Positions 11,430-24,166 of a stretch of 64,000 nucleotides of DNA are shown here, in pieces. This DNA is from Cristatella mucedo (taxonomy: Eukaryota; Bryozoa; Phylactolaemata; Cristatellidae), in contig WPIO01000106.1 in the NCBI GenBank assembly GCA_009760855.2, positions 1,301,001-1,365,000 on the forward strand, given 5' to 3'. A program made the translations under genes and the position numbers. A model generated the notes under the pieces. That model saw only the letters and a list, made by a program, of their open reading frames with translations, was not told the DNA's origin and did no database searches. Every line of letters starts with the position of its first letter. Positions within the stretch are counted from its first letter, which is position 1.

Positions 11430-12280
11430 AAGTATGACTTAAGGGCGCAAACAAGGGATGGACTCCCTGATCCTGTCTATCTTCTGGACAAAGAATCGAG
11501 CGAAGCGATCGGCTAGATCATCACAAGGATCATCAGGTGAGGAGCCAATCTGGAAGCGGTTAAGATGATGGTTTATCGTCGACCTCATCATTTTGAATTG
11601 TTCATCAGCAATCCAATAATGCATTCACAGAAGCTAGACTTGGCCATTGCTTGGATCGATTTGCAGGATATACAGTAGCCCTCATCTACCTGTCGGTAGA
11701 CTGTGTCTGTCCAAATCTATTGCATGCTTTTCTTCAAGCTTGTGCTTAGTAGACATAGCTAGTTAAATGTCTATTTCATGGCCTAGGGAAATCTAGCAAG
11801 GCCACACAGTGGGCTTAGTCAGAGGTGCAAACTCATCGAGCATGTTAGCTATCATCGTGTTGTAGCATTCTACAAGCGATGATAGGTTGGAAGGGGGATT
11901 GTGCAGTAGAGGCGAAGCTGATATCCTCGTACGGACAGCATTGATGTCCGTGGCCTTGAGATTTTACGATACACATTCAATATTAGATAATGAGGAGGAG
12001 GGCACACAATGTAGACTGACTGAGATGTGCATGCGGTCCGACGAGCATAATTTGCTAATAATTGGTGACGAAAAAGTGCAATTGTACGATAAAATTGCGT
12101 TGATAGAGTGTGCCACGTTTGATGTGAGTAGGGCCACCCACATGAGCCACGAGAGACAGTGACTTAGCCGGTGCACATAGTTCTGTGCTGAATGCATCAG
12201 ATAAGCTATCGAAGTAAACGTTTAAATTACACATAATAAAGAAATATTTATTTCTTCCACATAGAATCAAAATGAGATAA
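11430..12280 (-). mobile_element. LINE-A fragment, endonuclease to pre-RT region
   Basis: On the minus strand it runs from the end of the endonuclease domain (a VYFDSLSDAFSTEL stretch and a PTHIK stretch, near 12050-12260) to the linker before the reverse transcriptase (SPDDPCDDLADRF and FVQKIDRIRES, near 11440-11560). It matches 23.8-24.58 kb of the LINE-A copy there. Stops and frameshifts show that it is dead. Both ends are truncated. Confidence 0.75.
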
Positions 12281-14204
12281 GAGAAGTCTGAGTTAAACGA
12301 GCCTGGTGGGTACCTCGGTACCTGGTGGTGGGCGAAAGACGGAAGCTACCATCGGTAGCTAGTTTTCTTTTGAAATCTAGACGACATATTCGAAAGACTT
12401 CCTCGAGGATACTGCAAACGGCTCGAAATTGAAGGTTGAGGGCGTGATAATATTGACCCTACATCCAGTTGCGATTCATCCAGGGATGTGAAAGAAGGAG
12501 AAGACAATCGGGGTTGAGTCTTTAATAGTGGGTAGTTTTCCGTTTTTAGCCAAGTTTTAGCCGAGGCGAGCAGGTCGAGCTCTTTTTCAGACTAAATAAT
12601 GTCGCTTATTACTAAGGGTGTATACCAAATTAAGCAAAGACCCTGGAGATAGTCATTAAGTTTATGCGCCGGAGTAATAGGTAGACCTGATGACTTACAG
12701 TAACGCTTCAAAGAGAGAACGTGCTGAACGGTTCGATACAATGATAGGAATGCCAAATGAGCTGGCACCCAGCTCCTAGCTTCTGCCAAACGAGCACTGT
12801 GTCAGCTCAAGCCTTCTGCGTCGCCTTCAAGCAATTTTTATTTTGACAATGCACAATTCACGGATCTTAGTAGAAGCCATAACATCTAGGACTACATTTG
12901 AACTATGATAATACATCTATTGTAGGTATGCACGTGCATATATAATGTGCAGGTTAGTAGCCATTGGCCAATCGATAGAAGGCCTCCACTGGCATGGCAG
13001 ACCCAGCCAACAGCAATAAGCGTTACAAGTTCACAGGCAATTAAATGTCTTACACAATACGGTCAAACGACAAACGGCGAGCTTAAAAAAGGTGGTCTCA
13101 GGTTTATTGCAACTCTGCGATCTGGATGACAGTCGTGCGGGCAGGTACGATGTAATTATTTTCACAAGGCCGTTCTAATACCTTCTAGATTGTTTTTTTT
13201 TGGCCCAATACTATTCCATTTAACTGCTGCAACCTTTTATCAAGAGCTTTTGTTAGCGTAGCTCTGTGCGAGAATGAATATTTTTTAATCTGTGACATCA
13301 GTAAATTTAGACGTCCAGCCTCTAGGCAACATGCTAACTTATCATCTCTCTAAAACAAATCGGTGCTCAGCAGCATTTGCATCCCAGACATTTATAAAAT
13401 GTTGTGAATGGACATCATCTTAATATTTAACATACCGGACCCCACGAGTTGCTAACAATATCTTACATGCAAGACCTGCCCCTTCAACGTTTTCCCTAGC
13501 ACTATAACCAGAACAATTCTTTTTAGAGAATTAAAATAAAAGTAGGCACCTTAAATTTCGAGGGGTGTTCTTAAAACATTCAATTGGTGCTTATGCATGC
13601 TTAATTTAGCCTTCAACACACCCGATATCTGATATTGTATTTGGGGGAACAAGAAACGTTTTCGGTAGGACAGAGACCTCTCAAAAGACTTATTAGCCAG
13701 ATCGAAATGTGAGAACGGTATTCTTCTAAAGCTCCTCTTGTAGCTCATCCCAGTTTAGGACGGTCTTAAAGTATTTATCCTAACTTCTCAATTGACTCAG
13801 CAACAAATATCATAGCTGCGTCACGACAGATGTTCTCATAATAAAACGTCGTCTCACTAGCTGTAAAAGTGTAAGATCACCGTCGAGCCCTAGCTGGTGA
13901 CAAATCGTTACCAATCACTCCGTTAAAGGAAAGTTTCATAAACCTGCGAGAGGGGAGGTAGCATACTCACTCTATGAGGCTGCGATGATCTTTTTACGAC
14001 CGCGGTTGTATGCTCGAAAAATGCAGTGGGTGACTCTTTATTGTAATCTGCAAGTAGTAGTAATTGATGGTAAGGCTGTTCTGATACTATACTAATCAGG
14101 CTGCTAAATCAACTAGAGTTTGGTTGTTACTTATTGTATTTACCTTACTAAGGAATAACCTGCTCAAATAAATAAAACAAACAAATGCTAGCTGATTTAA
14201 CAGC
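12281..14204. other. Unassigned AT-rich sequence
   Basis: No gene recognised. A small perfect hairpin lies at 12344-12360 (AGCTACC, loop ATC, GGTAGCT). Open frames are short and on both strands. Some of this may be very old repeat. Confidence 0.4.
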
Positions 14205-14352
14205 CTCTTTTGTATAGCGACAGAAGAGCCTTTACGGCTATCACCACCGCTTGCAGTGGCGATACAGGATCGCCCACTGCATGATTCGAGCCCACGACCT
14301 CGGGGCCGAGGACGTGAAAAGCAACCGCCTTACCTAGTGATCCATCACGGCT
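14205..14352 (-). mobile_element. tRNA-derived SINE, type 1
   Basis: Minus-strand reading gives a tRNA-like head with GGATCACTAGGTAAGGCGG (A-box region) and GGGCTCGAATCA (B-box region). A tail with GCCGTAAAGGCTCTTCTGTC and CTATACAAAAGAGGC follows. The tail is shared with 5262-5412. A head-only relative lies at 44880-44950 on the plus strand. Confidence 0.75.
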
Positions 14353-15072
<720 letters not shown>

Positions 15073-15079
15073 GGAGAGA

Positions 15080-16690
15080 TTCGGGTGCTCGTCCTTAGCT
15101 TCCAAGGCACGTTCATTTTAATAAATGGAATTCATCTTGTTTCTTTCCGTCTTCTAAAGCTCCTCTTCTTAGCCTAGGGGTCGTTAGAGAATGATGTAGT
15201 CTCGAAGCTGTGTAAAAATTCGAGTAGCTGCCTTGTGTGAAGCGTCTGATATGAATAAAAAGTAAGAGCACGACGTGAGTGCCGTTAATATATCCCAATA
15301 GATGAGAATCTTGTTTCTCCGAGCAGACTTGTAGACGCATTTTTATCTTAGTTTTTTCATCGCGCCCTGGTGAACTGTTTTTGATTTTGGGGGGCTATGC
15401 CTGCCTTTGTGCATTATTCAGTGCAGGCGACAAGCCCGTGGTCCTATTTAACTGTTACCAAGGGTGTTCTTTAGCTTGCTTTACCGTGATGGCATGAGCC
15501 TGATTATTGCTTGGTTTTACATGCTTGACTGAGAACGATACTAGGCATATCGCATGCAGTTGTAAAGGGTCTGGAGAGAGAGAGATGCTAAGTTTGTAGA
15601 TGGCCAAGCAAACATCCCATAATTAATGTCATATTAATAAAGTGCGGAGTGAGGATTTTGGTGACAGTCGGGTGATCTTAAATACCTAATGCAAAGGCCA
15701 GAACTAATGCACGGAGTAATCACCCTGGCTCCAAGCTGGAAAGCATTAAATGTAAATTTACGTTCACGTCATAAATGCATCACCTATGCAAGAAGGTTTG
15801 CCGACAGTAGCAGAACTTTGTTACCATAATGAGTATCGTATCTAATTTATTGTAACCAAGTTCAATAGATTGAATTAGAGCAATCTCTATGACATCAAAA
15901 CATGACCACGTCTGAATAGCATTACCCATTGTAGACAGCAAACTAGTCCCAGATCTGAAGTACAGTTCAATGTTACTTAGATGTTATCAGTATTCAATTG
16001 TTACTTCATGCAGTGTTGTCGTCTTCTAACAGCAATCTCTGAAGCCTGTCATAAGATAGCAATGGCAGTCGGCATATGTACCCACTAATGGTGAATACAA
16101 CCTTAATTTCAATTTAAAATCCAATGAACAACTAATTGATACATTTTGTAAGTGGTACGGTATAAGAAACTATTGCCGATTAGCAAGCCTGCTTCGACTA
16201 ATTGGACTATAACTCAAAGCAATATGTAGTAAACAGCAGATTTCAGTCTCAAAATTAAAATAAGCAATAACATTATCACTTAACAATGCAACTATACAGA
16301 TATTTTTATGCACATACGATGAGAAAATGAAAGTATTCAAAAATATTTCATCCTTCCCCTTGTAAAGAATGTGCTACCGTAAGAAACAACTATCAGTTTT
16401 CTTGTGTTTAGGGAGAGCTTAACTTCTAGGTCACTGAACAACCGTAGGCAATTGTAGAACAAAGCTAGTATTCTCCGTAGTTTATCTTTGGTTTGGGCTT
16501 TTTTTTAAACTTGCGTACTAGATGGGTTTATTTAAAATTGGCAGGTAAAGTAATGCTTTGCAGATGATTCAAGCGAAACCTTAAAGTTCTCATCAGCCAC
16601 ACGCGGTGGGAAGTAACCATGTTTCATTTTCATGCATAACTTCATAAGGCGAGGTCAAAAAGTTTAACTCTACTAGAGCCGCATCAGGAA
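15080..16690 (+). repeat. Dispersed multi-kb unit, copy U2
   Basis: Matches 41990-43750 in order and orientation: GTGCTCGTCCTT near 15090, CTTGTTTCTCCGAGCAGACT near 15310, CGATACTAGGCAT near 15536, ATGGCCAAG near 15600, GACAGTCG near 15663, and the block with ATGTGCTACCGTAAGAAACAAC near 16370. A short AG tract sits at about 15570, where copy U3 has a long one. No intact frame; the unit leads straight into the coding-like module at 16691. Confidence 0.6.
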
Positions 16691-17660
16691 CAAAAAATTT
16701 TCAGTGGCCCCAGTCGAGAAAGTTTAATGATGGTGCTGACGCCGTACTGCCTATGCAGTGCCAGCGACAAACAAAATTTTTAAAGTTTGAAAAATTCATT
16801 GAAGAGCTAATGCAAAATAGCATTGCCCTAGAACTGGATACGGCAATGCTGGAAAAAAGACTTCCCAGCTGGAGCAAAATAGCGTCGCCATGGAACTGGA
16901 TTTGGCAACTTGGGAAGAAAAGAACGCACAGCTGACGCATCTACGAGCGAACTCAGATAGACATGTAGAGGCACTTAAAAGAGAGAAGGTTGACGCGGCA
17001 CCACTTTGAAAAGTAAAGGCTGAATTACTATTGGGAGCCCTAACAGGTGATATGGAACGGACTGCATGCTGGATGACACATGACAGGGATACAATTAATC
17101 GCAAGAAATGGTATTCCCGTGCAACGTTCTCATCGATGAATGACAGCAGTGCGGATGCAGCAAAAAGCCAAGTCGCAGAGTGGTTGAATCCGGACTGGCA
17201 GCATAATGCAGAAGATCCCGGCATGGTCCGTCATCTACAACCTTTATACTTGTAGCGGGGATGTGGAAACGCCGCTAACATACTTTCTTTGCTGGCGTTG
17301 GTGCTCAGCAGTTACATAGGCTAGCGACATTGGCACCGGGTGGCCGGTGTAGGGGCGCTTGGGAAATATTGACAGCGTCGAGGATGATGCGAGGTTGCAT
17401 CAAACAACGTAAGGTTTGAAAGAACTGTGAATTAGTTCATCGGCGGTATGCATAACATTGGAGATGTGAGCTTGCTTGGCTTAGATTTTGTGTCGTTACA
17501 TCCTTCTGAAACAGATGGATTCCTCGATCAAGAGCTCTCAATAAGGCTCAAGAAGGGATTGTTTTTTATTTACTCTACTTTATTTGTTTACTGCTCCTGT
17601 TGCGTTGCACGTACAGGGTCAATTCACGTTTGTCGGCCGACGAAACATTAAAAGCAATTA
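16691..17660 (+). pseudogene. ALTGDMERTACWM family, decayed copy
   Basis: A helical, charged stretch (KFEKFIEELMQNS, then a frameshift to LDLATWEEKNAQLTHL) is followed by one in-frame stop. Then come KAELLLGALTGDMERTACWM (17020-17080) and NDSSADAAKSQVAEWLNPD. Further on, MHNIGDVSLLGLDFVSL starts at 17448 and continues into DGFLDQELSIRLKK. The same two blocks in the same order occur in the array at 46.4-49.2 kb. A pair of imperfect direct repeats of about 55 bp lies in the helical part (about 16809-16925). One frameshift and a stop show decay, or an intron not seen. The function is unknown. Confidence 0.5.
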
Positions 17661-19440
17661 TGCAGAGAAATCTTTAAAATTTGACCCTGATGCTGGCCTT
17701 CTTGATTTGCACCAGACTCGACCGACCGCCTCGATCCCTTTGCTGATGCTCAAAAAACTGAACTTAAAACTTGGAAGTGATTTCAACGAGGAAGCTCCAC
17801 TACATTACGTCCTTATATTGAGTCGTGAAATTTCTTTTATCAACTCAGAACTGTTTTCAAATAGCTGCACCATTTAAAGTGCAACTCTTCTCCTGAATAT
17901 CCTATGCCATTCATAGCCTCTGTATTCTTCACTGTTAGACAAACCTAGTCGAGCCATTACTCGGATTTTTAACACTTCTCTGGTTAACGGGCTGTGTTCA
18001 AGTCATTAAAATTGGCTATCCTTTAGGCAGATACTTACAAACCTGGAGTAGATTAAGAGATCCTAACAAACTATTGCCCATTTTCCGTCTAGTTGTCTGT
18101 CATAGATTCTCGAAAATATTTTCGCTATGAATCTCTCAGCACACGTTGAGAAAAACAAATTGTCAGGTCTTATTCGGGATTTAGGCGACCCCACTTCACT
18201 AAAACTGCTCACCTCCGTGTATCCAACGACACCCTATGCAAGAGTGGTGACAGAAACGTCACAGCTCTAGCCATGCTGAATTTATTAGCTGCCTTCGAAA
18301 CTATTGATCAATATATCCTATTGAAAGATGGAGGACAATGATTGGTTTGGAAGACGAGGTACATGCAGGGATTAAATAGTACTTGGCCGATCATGGTTGA
18401 TCCATGTCGCGTAGGGATCGGGCCACCACATCAGTTACCTGTTTAGTTACACAAGCATCTGTCCTCGTTCCTTGGCTGTTTTCCAATTACTGAACCTCTA
18501 TGAAAAATGATTTTGGCCAACTGAATCGGCCATCATCTTTTTGAATACGATAGTCGACCGTTTGTGTGATTTATACCGATTACATTTTTTGCAGTTGCTG
18601 ACAAACGAAATGCTGGTCCTATCACTCCACAGTCAGATAATGCTGGCTCGGCCGAACCTAACTTCGCCGGAAGTTTCGTTAATCATCGATCTGCAGTGGG
18701 CAGCCAATCACCGATGCTTTCGTTGCCCAGATAATAACGAGCGCACCCAGCCAAAACATCTAACATTTTTGGACTTCAACTCATTCGCACGATAAGCTCG
18801 GCACATTGGTTTCTTCGGGTCATTAGTAATGATGCGACCGACGAACGAGTGGCAGGGGCGCCAAAATAGCAGCGACAGCTGGCAAGGTAATGCGTGGCCT
18901 CCGCCACTGGGCGACGCCCTGAGTAGCACGCGGCAGGCTAAAGCAGCACGCATTCGATCCTGGATGTCGGCAGATTTCCTTATACTTGACAACGATAACA
19001 CCAAACTCCTACTCATAGGACACCCAAGCCTATGGCTGCACTTTCCTCTTCCATTAGGTGATGCTGCTCTGGGGGCCACACCATGTTCCTGGAAAGGTGG
19101 TGCCTTCGAAAACTGCCTACATTTTAAACGTTTCATTAGGAAAGCTACTTCTAGAGCTAGCTATTGCAATAGATCCCTACCTAAGAGTAGAGAGTTTCTA
19201 CCACAGTGAATTGCCAATATGTAACTGAAATTCGAAACTGGAATTAGCTCCCTGTGTTTGTCCAGGCTAGATTATTGCAATTCAATTTTGGCTGCTTTAT
19301 CGAAAAAAACCAGTACACCACTGCAGCTATTAATAAATATGGCTACAAGGTTAGTTACACAAGCTAAGAGGTTCGGCAATGTGTATGTCCTCCAAAAAGA
19401 TTCAATGGCTTCCGGTTGAAGAACGGATATAGAGTTGAGA
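17661..19440 (+). mobile_element. LINE-B fragment, reverse transcriptase region
   Basis: This is a second LINE family. The frame is badly broken, but the order is that of CR1/L2-like elements. There is a pre-RT stretch with FDPDAGLLDLHQ near 17680, then an ILENIFA stretch near 18110 and LIRDLG near 18170. An AFETID match to the AFDTID block lies near 18290. Further on are MSADFLILDNDNTKLLLIG near 18965, SRLDYCNSILAALS near 19260, and the region before the WLPV block near 19400. The start is uncertain because the first 200 bp are only weakly LINE-like. Confidence 0.6.
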
Positions 19441-19803
19441 AACTTCCGCCCAGTTTCACATCTACCGTTTCTATCAAAGACACTTGAACGAGTCGTGGCA
19501 GAACAGCTGAACTCATGTATTGAAACTTCAAGCTTTGATAGTAAGTTTAAGTCTGGTTTTCTGGCTAATCCCCCCATAGAGTCAACATTGATTCGGGTAC
19601 ATAACGACCTACTTAATAATGCAGACCTACGTAGAGTCTCTCTTGCATGTTTTGCTAGATCTTTCGGCAGCTTTTGGTACTATCAACCAAGAAGTCCTTC
19701 TCGGGGGCCTCTCATCTCGGAAGGCAATCACTCCCACAAAACTGTAAGACGCCATGCTGCCGTAAAGCCATTCACCAGTCAATGGTCGAGAAAATTACCG
19801 TAG
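19430..19803 (+). mobile_element. LINE-A reverse transcriptase fragment
   Basis: The frame reads FRPVSHLPFLSKTLERVVAE, then LNSCIETSSFDSKFKSGF, then LIRVHNDLLNNADL, as in the LINE-A copies at 24.9 and 31.9 kb. The frame is lost at the LDLSAAFDTID block. It abuts the LINE-B fragment, so one element probably inserted into the other. Confidence 0.75.
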
Positions 19804-20019
19804 TTTAATAAGGCAGCCGACAAACAGAACGTGGACCCTATCCAAATACGGACAAGGAACGAGCAACAAAAGGGGAAAATATATAGTAGTCCAAAAAAGA
19901 TTACAATTGGCTGAGCAAGCCATCATGCATATTAATCTTAAGACTACTGGCTCCTGTTCCTGATCACGCACTGATCAGTGCTGAAAAGCCCTGACAAGCC
20001 TTAGCTGGTGTGGCCTTGG
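19804..20019. other. Unassigned sequence
   Basis: Nothing recognised. A CTGATCA-type inverted pair lies near 19965-19980. Confidence 0.35.
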
Positions 20020-21290
20020 AAGGGGTCCATTGGCCTAGGTACAGCCAATCAGCTGTGGTCTGCAGCTCCATAAATAGCCGGTGTCCTGAGTCATTTAGTG
20101 ATGCTCTGAAAGTCAAGGTGAAATCGTCATGCACAATGGCTGTAAAGCGGAATCAGCCAACAAGTACTGCAATGGTTCAGAAATGCATTGTGCAGCGCGT
20201 TGGTGGCCTTGGCTTAATTTTAGCACGAACAAGAGCTGTTCGGTGGTGGGCAAGGACTCCTTTGTCCTAGAGCAGTGAGCCAGAAAGGAGCGCCAGAGCA
20301 GTTAGAGAGCAAGAAATTAAGAGCAAGCCAGGAAGCTCTGAGACCAGCGGGGACGATTCGGCCTTACGAATTGGTCCGATACCCACGGGAGCTAATGATT
20401 GATGTTGGCTGGCCCGTCAACCTCCGCCATCACTCTTTCCAAAAAGAATCCTCTGGTACCCATTCGGCATTCAAGCTGGACAGAGGTGCCATTCCAGTGG
20501 CCTAGTGACGGTATCAATTCCTTACCGCAATGGACCATGGTGTCAGGCCCAATACCACTAAGCTCTTGCCCCATTGTCTCAGCTAAGTATTTAAGAGTTG
20601 AGCGACGCTTGCTCTTGGTCCTTTGTTCGGCACCTCACTTCGGCCTCGCTTCGACGCCGTCGAACTCGTTTCTCTGAAGGCGAGGGAAGAGGGCGGGCTG
20701 TTCACCGGAGATAGACGGGACAGGACGAGACAGCGCTCTGAGGATTCGGTGGAATCCACCGTACACGATCGTATCGCGCCCGAGCTAGCATTTTGTGTTT
20801 CTTTTGTGTTTTTTGTGTGCACGCTAGCACTTGGTCTCGGCATAAAGATTTGCCTGTGCGAGCTAAAAGTTGTTTGTATGGTGTGAGATACTCCGTACGT
20901 TCTGGATCCTTTGTCTATCTGGGTCGTTCCCCACTATAGACGTAAGTAGCCCAAGTGTGGAAACGTGTTTCATCCGCAAGAGTGCTTGGTATAGTGCATG
21001 GGGTATTCCTGCCGTAAGGTGGAAGCGGAGACCTAGTTCTCCGGTCAGGGTCTAGGCTCCGGGTCGGGCTCCGTCTATTTGGGTCGTCTTCCACAATAGA
21101 CTTAAGTAGCCTAAGTGCGGTGGAAGTATTCCCTCTGCAAGAGAGCGTGCGCTGTTGAGAGCGTGTGAAGAGTGTGGAGATTAAACGGAGCTAGACGCGC
21201 AGCGACTTTGTGCGCTTGCGAATAAAGCTCAGTAAAATCCCCAATTTGTGTGTCTCGCTTTCCAATTCAAGCCGCGGACTCACGACTCCT
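20020..21290 (+). promoter_or_regulatory. Promoter- or LTR-like GC-rich block
   Basis: It holds a CCAAT box (AGCCAATCAG near 20044), a TATA-like CATAAATAG near 20069, a second TATA-like GTATTTAAGAG near 20587, and AATAAA near 21221. Most of it is GC-rich in an AT-rich neighbourhood. A direct repeat of about 70 bp, with GTCTAT.TGGGTCGT and AGTAGCC.AAGTG, lies at about 20910-20985 and 21072-21145. TATA followed by AATAAA several hundred bases on is what a solo LTR would show, but I could not find matching ends or a target-site duplication. It could instead be a promoter with a short transcript. Confidence 0.35.
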
Positions 21291-21470
21291 TTAGTAACGG
21301 GAAGTAGGTCATTGACAGAAACTCTCGTTCTTGGGCGGCCTGCTTATTGCGCGCAGATGCTCACCGAACGGCATCATGCGGTAGGTCACGCCGCTAGGTA
21401 AGCGGCAGGTCAAGCCTACTACGCCGAGCCTTCGGCGTAACAAATTGCAACGCCGCAGGCGAGCGTACCA
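21291..21470. repeat. Hairpin-rich GC element
   Basis: Its reverse complement occurs at 46281-46430. It has nested stems: GTAGG (21381-21385) with CCTAC (21415-21419), enclosing GCCGCT (21390-21395) with AGCGGC (21401-21406). Next to them is ACGCCGA (21421-21427) with TCGGCGT (21432-21438). The stems are kept in the second copy although bases between them differ. Confidence 0.5.
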
Positions 21471-21509
21471 TCGATTTGTAGTCGCGTAAGACGCTCCCGA
21501 GTGTGTAGA

Positions 21510-21790
<281 letters not shown>

Positions 21791-21791
<1 letters not shown>

Positions 21792-22590
21792 TAATAATAA
21801 TAATAATAATATTGCACTTGATAAAGCGCCCTCAGAGAACTTCATCTCTTTCTAGGCGCTTTACATTTGCTGCAAAGTGATACGCAATAGAATAGTAAGT
21901 AAAATTATGCTTGAAAAACAAACAAAATGAATAATATGGTTAGGGGTGACATGCACAGGGTCAGCATGCAAATGTGGTTAGTGGCAGCATGCACAGTGTC
22001 AGCACGCATAAGCACAACAAGGACGAATCACAGGGACCCACTAAATGCTGTCCTAAATAGGTGTGTTTTTAAGTTTCTTTTAAATGTGGTCAGGTCAGGG
22101 GATGTTCTGACGCAGGTCGGGAGGGAGTTCCAGGCTTTGGGAGCATACGAGCTAAATGCACGGTCTCCAAAGGATTTAAGGTTTGTACGAGGTATTTCTA
22201 GACTGTTGGATTCCGAAAAGCGAGTGGTACGATGCTTGGCCTGATGGGGTAGTATATCTGAAAGATAGGCTGGAGCCATAGAATGAAGAGACCTAAAAGT
22301 GAGCGACAAAACTTTGAAGTCAATCCGTTGCTTCACTGGTAGCCAGTGCAGGTCAGCGAGAAGTGGAGTAATGTGGCAACTGCAACGCTCACGACAGACA
22401 AGCCTAGCTGCAGAGTTTTGCACCAGCTGCAATCGCCTGATCGCACATGCTGGTAGGCCAGTAAGCAGTGAGTTGCAGAAGTCGAGACGAGATGTCACGA
22501 ATGCATGGACCAAATTGGACGTGGTATCCTTATCTAAAAGGGCCCTAATTTTAGAGATAGGCGATAGCCTGTGTATTGGTCAAAGGGAAG
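21791..22590 (-). mobile_element. LINE-A 3' end, well preserved
   Basis: Minus-strand copy truncated at its 5' end near 22555-22590. It keeps an open frame of 161 codons for the C-terminus of the LINE-A polyprotein: SRLDFCNSLLTGLP, QNSAARLVC, HITPLLADLHWLPVKQRI, APKAWNSLP and TFKRNLKTHLFR. A 3' UTR of about 230 bp ends in the conserved AGAGAACTT..GCGCTTTATCAAGTGCA region and ATT repeats. It is the most intact 3' end in the window and serves as the reference for the others. Confidence 0.85.
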
Positions 22591-23338
22591 TCTAAATGGG
22601 CAACTTCAGAGTTTTTGCGTCACAGGAGCCATCTGGCCCATCTGAATATGCCTATTTTGGCCTGGGGTGCGGCCCTACCACAGTGCCTCATCAGCTGATG
22701 CAAAGTAAACCCGTTGGTCGAGCTGAGTGATATAATGTCAGATACCTACGACCATCGGTCGTAGGTATCTGAACTTTGATCACGAGTTGGATTGCCGCCA
22801 GCCACTCTCCTTTCCTGGAACATGGTCTCATGGTAAAGATAATTAAAATGCATCATAATCATTCTCGCCTCTTGACATAGAGCGCTCTAACGTGCGTTCG
22901 TGTTCGTTGCAGAATTCTTCCGATAACCGAAGTTCTTGCGAACATCGTTTACGGAAACGATATAGCTAAGACTTGTTTAAAGTTATTCTGATTGTTATTT
23001 GACCGTAGCGCATAAGAATTTACGTGCCTATGGATATCTAAGCGTTAATCACTTCGGGCTACTGGGCCTCCCACGCCAGTGGCTGCCTTAGCTACGCCAG
23101 CGGCTAGTAATCTCCATGTTAGATAAGATCGTCAGCAGCTGCTATCGCTTCGTCATCGCAGATCAAATGCATTCTTAGATATAATTGTTGTTGCTAAGAT
23201 TCATGAACTATGCATTAATAAAAGAAAACACCCCGTAGCCACCGTGGCGGCCGGAACCACCAGCTCAGACGCCGCTCGTTATGCTGGAACTTCTAGCTGA
23301 GTACCCGCTCGTTTGCACGCTCACCCACATGCATTACT
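22591..23338. other. Sequence between LINE-A copies with perfect hairpin
   Basis: No gene recognised. A perfect inverted repeat lies at 22738-22772. The last few hundred bases may be the 5' leader of the LINE-A at 23339, but no ORF1 is visible there. Confidence 0.4.
22738..22772. repeat. Perfect 16-bp inverted repeat, ATC loop
   Basis: Arms TCAGATACCTACGACC (22738-22753) and GGTCGTAGGTATCTGA (22757-22772) are exact reverse complements, separated by ATC. The sequence is not simple repeat, so a 16-bp perfect match at this spacing is unlikely by chance. Confidence 0.9.
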
Positions 23339-24166
23339 GTGAATCTCTCTAACTTAATAGCCATCAGGCCTGTTGTAACTCCATTGGCCAGACTTAACGC
23401 TTGCCTTTGGAATCTTCGCTCAATGTGCAATAAGCATCTGGTAATAAGCGACCTCATTTCCGAAAATGGTATTGACCTGCTCGCCCTAACAGAAACTTGG
23501 CCAAAATCGATTAACTGCCCGACAATGAAAGAAGACGCTACAGCATCTGGTTTCTCGTTCTTACACACCCCTAGATCAATCAAAACTGTAGGTGGAGTTG
23601 CAACTATCGTGCGCTCGAAATTCAACTTCAAGCCATATGCAGTACCATCGAAGCAGTCTTTTGAATCAATTGTCTTGGTCTCATCCGAAAACAAGCAACC
23701 GATAGTGGCAGTAGTCTATCGCCCACCAGGTACCAAATCCTCCTTTATCTCAGATTTCTCCGATCTCATTTCGATTTTGTATGCAAGAAATCGATCCTTC
23801 CTTGTTATGGGTGATTTCAACGTTCACTTTGATAACTTATCTGACGCTTTCAGCACCGAATTTCGTGCATTGACTGACTTATTGTCTCTTGTGGCTCACG
23901 TGCATGGCCCGACTCACATCAAGGGTCACCCACTCGACCAGATTTTCTCATACAACTGCACTTTGTCATCACCAATTATTACCAAATCTTCTTTATCTGA
24001 CCACATGCAGATCTCATTCAATCTACAGTGTGTGCCCACCACCTCCTCTAAAATAACCTGTGAATCGCGAAACCTCAAGACCCTTGACATCGATGCTATC
24101 CGTGCACACGAATATCTGCTTCACCTCTGCTGCTCAGTCCTCCCTCCGATCTGTCATCATTGGTAG
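23339..24166 (+). pseudogene. LINE-A endonuclease domain, open frame
   Basis: An open stretch of 275 codons carries all the expected apurinic/apyrimidinic-type endonuclease motifs. They are WNLRS with N25, LTETW with E52, VVYRPP with Y127, MGDFN with D159 and N161, LDQIF with D200, and SDH with D221 and H222. This enzyme nicks target DNA to prime reverse transcription. The frame has no ATG at its left edge (it opens from a GTG), so the true start lies upstream or is lost. The frame breaks after about 24160, cutting it off from the reverse transcriptase. Confidence 0.8.
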
